A program made the translations under genes and the position numbers. The notes under the pieces are model-generated. The model had not been told where the DNA came from, did no database searches, and saw nothing but the letters and a program-made list of their open reading frames with translations. A stretch of DNA of 7,998 nt from assembly GCA_015494375.1 (NCBI GenBank), contig WGBL01000417.1:1-7998 (forward strand), written 5' to 3'. The DNA is from Hyphomicrobiales bacterium (GTDB lineage: Bacteria > Pseudomonadota > Alphaproteobacteria > Rhizobiales > S144-23). Positions 1-5,602 of this stretch are shown here, in pieces. Every line of letters begins with the position of its first letter. Position 1 is the stretch's first letter.

Positions 1-1
1 C

Positions 2-268
2 TTTGCCAAAGAGGCGCGCGGCCGCACTGTCGTTTTCTATTGCTCAGTAGGTGTCCGCAGCTCGCGGCTTGCGGCCTACGTCGGTGAGGCGCTCGGCAAG
101 GCGGGCGCCCGGGGCGTTTACAATCTCGCCGGCGGCATCTTTGCCTGGCACAACCGGCGCTATCCGCTGGTCAATGCCAAAGGCCCGACGGCGTTTGTCC
201 ATCCCTATGACGCCAAATGGGGCCGCCTGGTCGAGCGGCAGGCGCTCACGCGCTATGCGCCTCGCTGA
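2..268 (+). CDS. Rhodanese-like sulfurtransferase, C-terminal part (5' end outside window)
   Basis: The frame is open from the left edge and gives 88 residues before TGA. It contains FYCSVGVRSS, the CxxGxR active-site loop of rhodanese domains, with the presumed persulfide-forming cysteine at visible residue 14. This is followed by the usual C-terminal pattern of a helix (SRLAAYVGEALGKAG), a strand (VYNLAGG) and the W that closes a rhodanese fold (GIFAWHNRRYPLV). Family knowledge: such domains move sulfane sulfur from a donor to thiophilic acceptors; the physiological substrate cannot be read here. About 35 residues after the domain (PYDAKWGRLVERQ) form a tail beyond the core. It is the only plus-strand gene in the window and is convergent with glpK. 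The N-terminal half is missing, so I cannot tell whether the full protein is a single-domain rhodanese, carries a signal peptide or is part of a larger fusion. Confidence 0.85.
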   Translation, partial: FAKEARGRTVVFYCSVGVRSSRLAAYVGEALGKAGARGVYNLAGGIFAWHNRRYPLVNAKGPTAFVHPYDAKWGRLVERQALTRYAPR

Positions 269-283
269 GGCTTGAGATCGGTA

Positions 284-1792
284 CTATTCGACCAACGTGC
301 CACGGCTGAGCGTGCGGGCGACGGCATCCCGCCAGCCTGCGCATTTGCGCGCGCGCTCCTCTTGCGACATCGCCGGTAAGAAGCGGCGCTCGCACGCCCA
401 GCGCTCGGCAAAGGCCCGGCGCTCGGGATAGACGCCGGCCGCCAGCCCCGCCAAATAAGCAGCCCCGAGGGCGGTCGTCTCACGCACCCGGGGCCGATCC
501 ACGGGCGCGGCCAATATGTCGGCAAGAAACTGCATGGTCCAATCGGAGGCCACCATGCCGCCATCGACCCGGAGCACCGTCTCGGCTCCCCGCGCCTCCG
601 GCCAGTCATCATGCATGGCGGCCATGAGATCGCGCGTCTGATAGCAAACGCTCTCGAGCACCGCACGGGCGAGCTCGGCGGGTCCTGTGTTGCGGGTGAG
701 CCCGAAAAGGGCACCGCGCGCCTCCGCATCCCAGTAGGGCGCACCGAGCCCGACAAAGGCCGGCACCAGATAGACCCGCTGGCTCTCATCGGCGGCAGCG
801 GCGAGGGCGCCCGTCTCTCCAGCGTCGCGGATGAGGCCGAGGCCGTCACGCAGCCATTGAACGGCCGCACCGGCGACGAAGATCGCGCCCTCGAGCGCAT
901 AGGTCGGCTTGCCATCCAGTTGATAGGCGATGGTGGTGAGCAGGCGGTTCCTGGACGGGACGGGTTTTTCACCCGTATTGAGGAGGGCAAAGCAGCCGGT
1001 GCCATAGGTGGCCTTCATCATGCCGGGGCGAAAGCACGCCTGGCCGATGGTGGCCGCCTGCTGGTCGCCGGCAAGGCCCCTTATGGGCACGGCCGCGCCG
1101 AGGATGGCGGGATCGGTCGTGCCATAGTCGTGGGCGCAGTCGCAGACCTCGGGCAACATGGCACGGGGCACACCAAAGAGCGCCAGGAGCTCGTCGTCCC
1201 AGTCGCCGCGATGGATGTCATAAAGGAGGGTGCGCGCGGCATTGGTGGCATCGGTGGCGTGGACCTTGCCGCCTGTCAGCCGCCAGAGAAGATAGCTGTC
1301 GACGGTGCCGAAGGCGAGCCGGCCCGCCTCGGCGGCCTCGCGGGCGCTATCGACATGGTCGAGAACCCAGGCGATTTTGGTCGCCGAGAAATAGGGATCG
1401 AGCAGAAGCCCGGTTCTGGAAGTGACCAATGCCTCGTGGCCCGCCGCCTCGAGCTCCCGACAGCGCGCGGCCGTGCGCCGATCCTGCCACACGATGGCGC
1501 GATGGATGGGGCGGCCGCCCTCGCGCTCCCAGACAAGTGTCGTCTCACGCTGGTTGGTGATCCCGATGGCGGCCAGATCTGAGGCCGCAAGCCCCGCCTT
1601 CTCAAGCGCCCAGCGGCACGTTCTGACGGTCGTCTGCCAGATGTCTTCGGGGTCGTGCTCGACCCATCCCGATTGTGGGAAATGCTGGGCAAACTCCTCT
1701 TGTGCGAGGGCCTTGGGTTGCAACTCGTGGTCGAAGACGATGGCGCGGCTCGACGTCGTGCCCTGATCGATGGCAAGAACATTGGCTGACAT
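284..1792 (-). CDS. glpK: Glycerol kinase GlpK
   Basis: The 502-residue protein equals the length of E. coli GlpK. It uses ATP to phosphorylate glycerol to sn-glycerol 3-phosphate in the cytoplasm, trapping glycerol and feeding GlpD, encoded just upstream. FGGY-kinase features are complete: N-terminal phosphate loop DQGTTSSRA (residues 9-17), glycerol-contact residues R82-E83 in NQRETT, W102 in VWQDRR, Y134, catalytic-base aspartate D243 in AGDQQAA, F268 in TYGTGCF, and the C-terminal ATP-site segment RVDGGMVASDW (408-418). ATG at 1792 was chosen over the longer reading from 1825 because MSANVLAIDQGTT matches the family N-terminus and GGGAGG lies 6 nt upstream. The loop that binds fructose 1,6-bisphosphate in E. 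coli (GGKGGTR before AGDQQ) is replaced by a shorter LGAAVPIRG, and the IIA-Glc docking segment is only partly matched (PAMSQEER), so enterobacterial-style allosteric control is unlikely; that is inference. It lies 39 bp after glpD and is probably cotranscribed with it. Confidence 0.96.
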   Translation of the reverse strand: MSANVLAIDQGTTSSRAIVFDHELQPKALAQEEFAQHFPQSGWVEHDPEDIWQTTVRTCRWALEKAGLAASDLAAIGITNQRETTLVWEREGGRPIHRAIVWQDRRTAARCRELEAAGHEALVTSRTGLLLDPYFSATKIAWVLDHVDSAREAAEAGRLAFGTVDSYLLWRLTGGKVHATDATNAARTLLYDIHRGDWDDELLALFGVPRAMLPEVCDCAHDYGTTDPAILGAAVPIRGLAGDQQAATIGQACFRPGMMKATYGTGCFALLNTGEKPVPSRNRLLTTIAYQLDGKPTYALEGAIFVAGAAVQWLRDGLGLIRDAGETGALAAAADESQRVYLVPAFVGLGAPYWDAEARGALFGLTRNTGPAELARAVLESVCYQTRDLMAAMHDDWPEARGAETVLRVDGGMVASDWTMQFLADILAAPVDRPRVRETTALGAAYLAGLAAGVYPERRAFAERWACERRFLPAMSQEERARKCAGWRDAVARTLSRGTLVE

Positions 1793-1798
1793 GGCGTG

Positions 1799-1804
1799 CC
1801 TCCC
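1799..1804 (-). promoter_or_regulatory. Ribosome binding site of glpK
   Basis: On the minus strand the sequence reads GGGAGG, 6 nt before the ATG at 1792. This decides the start: the ATG at 1825 that would add 11 residues (MAFGGAFGRHA) would leave this site inside the coding region and gives a non-family N-terminus. Confidence 0.75.
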
Positions 1805-1831
1805 GAATGCGCCCCCAAACGCCACGCGCCT

Positions 1832-3484
1832 TCAGAGCCGACGCGAGGCGCCCAACTCTCCCATACCAGCGGCCCGCTCCGCCGTCGCGTCCCTCTCGCC
1901 GGCTGAGCCCGCGCCTTCGGAAACAAGCCCCAGCTCCGAAGAAAGCCAATGCGCCAATCGGCCGCGTTCGCTCTCGCTCATATGAAGGCCGAGCTTGGAG
2001 CGCCGCCACAAGATGTCATCGGCGGTGCGGGCCCACTCACGCGAGATGAGATAACGCACCTCGGCCTCGCAGAGCCCGGCGCCAAAGCTCATACCACGCC
2101 CCTCGGTGGGGCCGGTGATCACATGCTCGGCACGCGTACCATAGGCGCGGACAAGGCGATGAGCGGTGCCTCGCTCCAGCTCCGGATGGGCCTTCGATAA
2201 CGCGACGACCAAATCGTCAAACTGCTCATGGGAAAAATCACCTCCGGGGAGCGGCGCCACCTGTGTCCAGCTGGGCCCCATGCCGGGCAGATAGGGGGCG
2301 AGCCGAGCGAGTGCGGCCTCGGCAAGGCGACGATAGGTCGTGATCTTGCCGCCAAAGATGCTGAGCAGGGGCGGCAAAGGCGCTGCATCCGTTTCTCGAC
2401 CACGATTCCGCGCCGCGCCCGCTCCCTCATCTTCTCCTTGACCGGCTTGTGCATCGAGCTCGAGGACATAGTCGCGCGTGGCCGCCCTGGCCTCACGCGC
2501 ACCATCATCATAGAGGGCGCGGACGCCCGCAAACGTATGCACCACATCGTCAGGCGAGATGGCTCTCTTGAAGTAGGTTTTGAGGACGGCGAGCAAATAG
2601 TCGATCTCCTCGGACGAGATGGCGACATCTGACGGATCGCCGCCATAGTCGACGTCGGTGGTGCCCACGAGCGTGAACGCGCTCTCGTAGGGAATGGCAA
2701 AGACAATACGGCCGTCGACGTTCTGGAAGATATAGGCGCTGTCGTGGGAGAACAGACGAGGAAGAATAATATGACTGCCCTTGACGAGGCGAATACGCGC
2801 GTGCGGCTCGACGCCTACGCACTCGGCAAGGAACGAGCTGCCCCAGGGCCCGGTGGCGTTGACGAGCGCACGCGCCGCGATCGTCGTCTTGCGGCCGCTC
2901 AGGCGGTCGACAAGCGTAAGCCGCCAATGCTCACCGCTACGCTCTGCCTTGCGGCATTCGGTACGGGTGCGGATGTCGGCACCGCGCTCGGCGGCGTCGA
3001 CGGCGTTGAGTACGACGAGCCGGGAATCGTCGACCTGGCAGTCGGCGTAGGCAAAGCCGCGCCGAAACCGGGGGTGCAAGGGCGCGCCCCGGGCGTCGCG
3101 CTCAAGATCGATGCGCACCGATGGCGGCAGCAGATCGCGCCCGCCGAGATGGTCGTAAAGAAAAAGGCCGAGGCGGATGAGCCAGGCCGGCCGCAGCCCT
3201 GAATGATGGGGTAGGACAAAGGTGAGGGGATGAATGAGATGAGGGGCCGCGCGAAGCAAGACCTCGCGTTCTTTGAGCGCCTCACGAACGAGGCGGAATT
3301 CGTAGTATTCGAGATAGCGCAGGCCGCCGTGGATGAGCTTTGTGGAAGCCGAAGAGGTGGCGCTTGCGAGATCATCCCTCTCGACGAGCAGCACCCTGAG
3401 CCCGCGGCCGGCGGCGTCGCGGGCAATACCGCAACCGTTAATCCCACCTCCGACAATGGCCAGATCAAAGCGCTCCGCGGCCAT
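1832..3484 (-). CDS. glpD: Aerobic glycerol-3-phosphate dehydrogenase GlpD
   Basis: This FAD flavoenzyme of the inner-membrane surface oxidises sn-glycerol 3-phosphate to dihydroxyacetone phosphate and passes electrons to quinone. The N-terminus shows the dinucleotide fold DLAIVGGGINGCGIARDAAG (from residue 7), then VERDDLASATSSASTKLIHGGLRYLEYYEF (34-63, quoted by key parts: SATSSAS and IHGGLRYLE), the FAD/G3P signature with R56-Y57. Other family marks are the GVR arginine R322, TRDY at R337 and FGGKITTYRRLAE with K380, corresponding to E. coli R317, R332 and K354 as I recall them. The C-terminal cap domain (about 410-520) follows. At 550 residues it is longer than E. coli GlpD (501): about 21 extra Gly/Ala/Glu/Arg-rich residues lie at 344-370, between RDYVLELD and PLLSIFGGK, and a polar tail lies at 522-550. 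The start is ATG with AAAGGGG 7 nt upstream. It is the first gene of the glpD-glpK pair, with a 203-bp leader region containing repeats. Confidence 0.95.
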   Translation of the reverse strand: MAAERFDLAIVGGGINGCGIARDAAGRGLRVLLVERDDLASATSSASTKLIHGGLRYLEYYEFRLVREALKEREVLLRAAPHLIHPLTFVLPHHSGLRPAWLIRLGLFLYDHLGGRDLLPPSVRIDLERDARGAPLHPRFRRGFAYADCQVDDSRLVVLNAVDAAERGADIRTRTECRKAERSGEHWRLTLVDRLSGRKTTIAARALVNATGPWGSSFLAECVGVEPHARIRLVKGSHIILPRLFSHDSAYIFQNVDGRIVFAIPYESAFTLVGTTDVDYGGDPSDVAISSEEIDYLLAVLKTYFKRAISPDDVVHTFAGVRALYDDGAREARAATRDYVLELDAQAGQGEDEGAGAARNRGRETDAAPLPPLLSIFGGKITTYRRLAEAALARLAPYLPGMGPSWTQVAPLPGGDFSHEQFDDLVVALSKAHPELERGTAHRLVRAYGTRAEHVITGPTEGRGMSFGAGLCEAEVRYLISREWARTADDILWRRSKLGLHMSESERGRLAHWLSSELGLVSEGAGSAGERDATAERAAGMGELGASRRL

Positions 3485-3561
3485 GTGGCTGCCCCTTTCC
3501 CGCTGCCGGTGCTCAAGGGACTAAAGCCCAACGGCCCATAGCCGGCAAGGGCAATCTGCTC

Positions 3562-3628
3562 GCCATGGGCGCGCGTCGGCCGGGCCGTCTGCCTGCCATG
3601 GGTGCACGCCGTTGAGGGCCGTCTGCCA
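3562..3628. repeat. Two-copy ~34-bp direct repeat upstream of glpD
   Basis: Unit A (3562-3594, 33 bp) and unit B (3595-3628, 34 bp) lie head to tail. Both begin GCCATGGG and both end with the 12-bp GGGCCGTCTGCC (3582-3593 and 3616-3627); the middle 12-13 bp diverge. The pair sits in the glcF-glpD gap, 78 to 144 bp upstream of the glpD start. A role as a regulator binding site (for example for a glycerol-responsive repressor) is possible but unsupported by a recognised operator. Confidence 0.6.
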
Positions 3629-3642
3629 ACACTGAGCAGACG
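3620..3642. repeat. Inverted repeat in the glcF-glpD gap
   Basis: CGTCTGC (3620-3626) pairs with GCAGACG (3636-3642) around a 9-nt loop, overlapping the end of direct-repeat unit B. It could be a hairpin in the RNA between glcF and glpD or a dyad operator. There is no T-run after it on the minus strand, so it is not a canonical intrinsic terminator. Confidence 0.45.
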
Positions 3643-3659
3643 CCGGTGGGCGGCCGGTA

Positions 3660-3676
3660 GGCGCCTCGATGGCGCC
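3660..3676 (-). terminator. GC-rich hairpin after glcF stop; weak terminator candidate
   Basis: GGCGCC-ATCGA-GGCGCC on the minus strand forms a 6-bp stem with a 5-nt loop, beginning 11 nt after the glcF TAA. It is in the right place to end or stabilise the glcF transcript, but no U-tract follows, so termination is a guess. If it does not terminate, glcF, glpD and glpK could share one transcript. Confidence 0.3.
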
Positions 3677-3687
3677 CGCTAGAGCCG

Positions 3688-5076
3688 TTAGAGGAGCGCG
3701 GGCTCAGGCTCGCGCGATCCTGGAACCTCGCTCACCCGCTTTGCCAGATGGCGCAGATTGTTGGGGCATGGCCCACCATAAGCCCAATCGAGGAGCTCGA
3801 CGGTATGGACGATGGGAATGTCGGTGTAGGCGCCGAGCTGCGTCATGCAGCCAATATTGCCGGTGGCAACGACATCGGGCTCGACGGCCTCTATGTTGGC
3901 CACTTTACGCTCGCCAAGTCGGCGCGCGAGCTCGGGCTGCAGCAGATTGTAGGTGCCCGCCGAGCCGCAGCAGATATGACCTTCGGGAATTTCGACGACG
4001 GCGAACCCCGCCTTCTCAAGCAGCGCGCGCGGCGCCTCGGTGATCCGCTGGCCGTGTTGCATTGAACACGCCGAATGATAGGCGATGCGCAGCGACGACC
4101 AGCGTTTCGGCGGCCCGAGATCGAGAGTGGCGAGGAACTCGCTCACGTCTTTCGCAAGGCCCGCAACGTGAGCCGCGCGGCGCGCAGGCTCGGGCTCAGA
4201 GCCGGCAAGCAAATGTCCGTAGTCCTTGAGCATGGTGCCGCAGCCCGAGGCATTGACGAGGATGGCATCGAGGGGGCCCGCGGCGATGATCTCCCACCAA
4301 GCCTCGATGTTGCGCCGCGCCTGGGCCTTGGCCTGGCGCTCGCGTCCCAAGTGGTGAACGAGCGCGCCACAGCAACCGGCGCCGGGTGCAACCACAACCT
4401 CATAGCCGAAACGCTCGAGTAGACGGATGGTCGCAGCGTTGATCTCGGGACGCAAGGCCTCTTGCACGCAGCCCTGAAGCAAGATGACCCGCCCCCGTCC
4501 GGCCGTCTGCCCAAGTGCGCCCGCCCGTGCTCGCTTGCGCCTCTCCACGAGGCCCGTTGCCATGGACCTTGCGAGCCGCCAAGGGGTGGGCGCCATGGCG
4601 AGCATTGCAGCCAGACGGCGCAACCCGAGGCGTGCCAGGAGCCCTCGGGCCGGGCGCGCCAGCCCCGCCAACAGCAGGCTCGCGCCAAACCGGGCCCGCG
4701 AGGGGACCGTCGCCGCAAGCAGCAGGCGCACGAGACCATCTGCAATCCCCCGCCTATGGGTCCGCTCGATTTGCGCGCGGGCAAAGTCCACGAGGTGCAT
4801 ATAGTCGACACCGCTGGGACAAGTCGTCATGCACGAGAGGCACGAAAGGCATCGATCGACATGGCGCACCAAGGCCGCATTCGCCTTGCCGCCGCGCTCG
4901 AGCATGTCCTTGATCAGATAAATGCGGCCGCGTGGGCTGTCGCGCTCATCGCCCAGGAGGAGGTAGGTCGGGCACGTCGCCGTACAGAGGCCGCAATGAA
5001 CACAGCGGCGCAAGATGGCATTGGCTTCCGCGAGGCGCGGCTCCTTGAGTTGCTCAGTGCTGAAACTGGTCTGCAT
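3688..5076 (-). CDS. glcF: Glycolate oxidase iron-sulfur subunit GlcF
   Basis: The 462-residue protein has two N-terminal [4Fe-4S] motifs, CVHCGLCTATCP (C25, C28, C31, C35) and CLSCLSCMTTCP (C76, C79, C82, C86), followed by two cysteine-rich CCG domains: GCCGALVHHLG at 234-244 with SGCG at 278, and HICCGSAGTYNLLQP at 367-381 with GNIGC at 406. GlcF works with flavoprotein subunits GlcD and GlcE to oxidise glycolate to glyoxylate and deliver electrons to the respiratory chain. DSPRGRIYLIKDMLE (46-60) is typical of GlcF. The start at 5076 gives MQTSF, matching the usual alphaproteobacterial GlcF start; the longer reading from 5166 would translate the 11-bp repeat array. The ribosome binding site is weak; GGGAG lies too far upstream (about 18 nt). 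The C-terminus is somewhat longer than E. coli GlcF (about 407). No glcD or glcE occurs next to it. The same domain layout exists in GlpC and LutA, but the N-terminal sequence favours GlcF. Confidence 0.92.
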   Translation of the reverse strand: MQTSFSTEQLKEPRLAEANAILRRCVHCGLCTATCPTYLLLGDERDSPRGRIYLIKDMLERGGKANAALVRHVDRCLSCLSCMTTCPSGVDYMHLVDFARAQIERTHRRGIADGLVRLLLAATVPSRARFGASLLLAGLARPARGLLARLGLRRLAAMLAMAPTPWRLARSMATGLVERRKRARAGALGQTAGRGRVILLQGCVQEALRPEINAATIRLLERFGYEVVVAPGAGCCGALVHHLGRERQAKAQARRNIEAWWEIIAAGPLDAILVNASGCGTMLKDYGHLLAGSEPEPARRAAHVAGLAKDVSEFLATLDLGPPKRWSSLRIAYHSACSMQHGQRITEAPRALLEKAGFAVVEIPEGHICCGSAGTYNLLQPELARRLGERKVANIEAVEPDVVATGNIGCMTQLGAYTDIPIVHTVELLDWAYGGPCPNNLRHLAKRVSEVPGSREPEPALL

Positions 5077-5112
5077 GATGGCTGGCCCGATTGCTCCCGC
5101 TGAAGGCTCTCC

Positions 5113-5167
5113 CAAGCCCCAAAGGAGCACCAAAGGCGCATCAAGGGAGCACCAAGGGAGCCCCAAG
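5113..5167. repeat. 11-bp tandem repeat array (about five units) upstream of glcF
   Basis: Five successive 11-bp units can be laid out on the plus strand: CAAGCCCCAAA (5113), GGAGCACCAAA (5124), GGCGCATCAAG (5135), GGAGCACCAAG (5146) and GGAGCCCCAAG (5157). The consensus is GGAGCACCAAG, or CTTGGTGCTCC in the direction of glcF. The array ends 36 bp before the glcF ATG. The unit is close to one helical turn and is not a multiple of three, which argues against a coding origin. Function is unknown; it could be a phased protein-binding array, an RNA leader element, or simple slippage. Confidence 0.75.
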
Positions 5168-5224
5168 GGTTTGGAGGGGTTGGCGCCCTATGGTACGTGC
5201 GGCGCGCCGTCTGTCACGCAAATG

Positions 5225-5252
5225 TTTATCAATCGGGACTCTCAGGCCACAA
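5225..5252 (-). promoter_or_regulatory. Possible sigma-70-like promoter for glcF
   Basis: In an AT-richer patch of an otherwise GC-rich gap, the minus strand reads TTGTGG (5252-5247), a 16-nt spacer, then GATAAA (5230-5225). Both boxes match the consensus only partly. It faces glcF and would place the 11-bp repeat array inside the transcribed leader. This is a weak call from sequence alone. Confidence 0.25.
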
Positions 5253-5294
5253 AATACCCGTCGCACCCGGCTCGGCAATGTTCTGTGGTGGGGT

Positions 5295-5344
5295 GCCGCC
5301 GGGCTCGGGATCGCCTTTTTGCGACGCCGCCGGGCTCGGGATCG
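5295..5344. repeat. Perfect 19-bp direct repeat, 31-bp period, abutting the lysin stop
   Basis: GCCGCCGGGCTCGGGATCG occurs at 5295-5313 and again at 5326-5344, separated by 12 bp that include a T5 run. The second copy ends exactly at the base before the stop codon (TCA at 5345-5347, read as TGA on the minus strand). A degenerate third copy (CCCGGCTCGG at 5266-5275) lies about one period further left. It marks the junction between the phage/GTA-like genes and the metabolic genes. Confidence 0.85.
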
Positions 5345-5602
5345 TCAGAGCTTGACCTCGAACTGACGGCGCTCAAGGGGCGCCGTGGCGCGCAAACGGC
5401 CATAGATCGTCATGACGGTGCCGACAAGACCGCCAAGGATTTGCAGGAGTTGGGTGATCCGATCGCCGAACTCCTCAACCATGGCCGCAGTGATCTCGAC
5501 ACCAAACAAGGGAGCAATCAGCGGCAATAGCGTGGCAAGCGCCGTAATGAGCGCACCCCAGATGGTGATCGATTTGCCCCACCATTTTGGTTGCCCGGGC
5601 AT
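5345..5602 (-). CDS. Holin-like small membrane protein, in-frame internal start
   Basis: An ATG at 5602, in the same frame as the lysin, begins an 85-residue protein MPGQPKWWGKSITIWGALIT... It has a short positively charged N-terminus with WW, a hydrophobic helix (about residues 12-35, with a glycine/proline-containing middle), a short loop (EITAAMVEEFGDR), a second hydrophobic helix (about 49-68) and a basic tail (RRQFEVKL). This layout is that of small two-helix phage holins, and holins often sit beside GH108 muramidases. AAGGAG lies 9 nt upstream, the strongest Shine-Dalgarno sequence in the window. I infer that the free protein is made from this site, letting the lysin reach the periplasm. 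Whether the lysin also reads through into it, or a stop codon was lost by mutation or sequencing error, cannot be told here. Family membership is inferred from layout, not from a clear motif. Confidence 0.65.
   Translation of the reverse strand: MPGQPKWWGKSITIWGALITALATLLPLIAPLFGVEITAAMVEEFGDRITQLLQILGGLVGTVMTIYGRLRATAPLERRQFEVKL

Noticed and set aside
269..283. A bidirectional terminator between the convergent rhodanese gene and glpK
   Set aside because: The 15-bp gap has no inverted repeat or T-run; the two transcripts must end inside or beyond the opposing genes.
611..1582. A 323-codon open frame on the plus strand, antisense to glpK
   Set aside because: It lies wholly within glpK, its translation is low-complexity and unlike any family I recognise, and long antisense frames are expected in GC-rich coding DNA.
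1793..1825. Start of GlpK at the upstream ATG (1825), giving 513 residues
   Set aside because: The extra 11 residues are not family-like and the Shine-Dalgarno sequence GGGAGG lies inside them, placed for the ATG at 1792.
5077..5166. A 30-residue N-terminal extension of GlcF from an ATG at 5166
   Set aside because: It would translate the 11-bp repeat array, has no family match and is followed by the conserved MQTSF start of GlcF.
5222..5235. TTGAT-AAAC-ATTTG on the minus strand as an FNR/FixK box upstream of glcF
   Set aside because: Only the left half matches TTGAT-N4-ATCAA; the right half does not, so there is no dyad.
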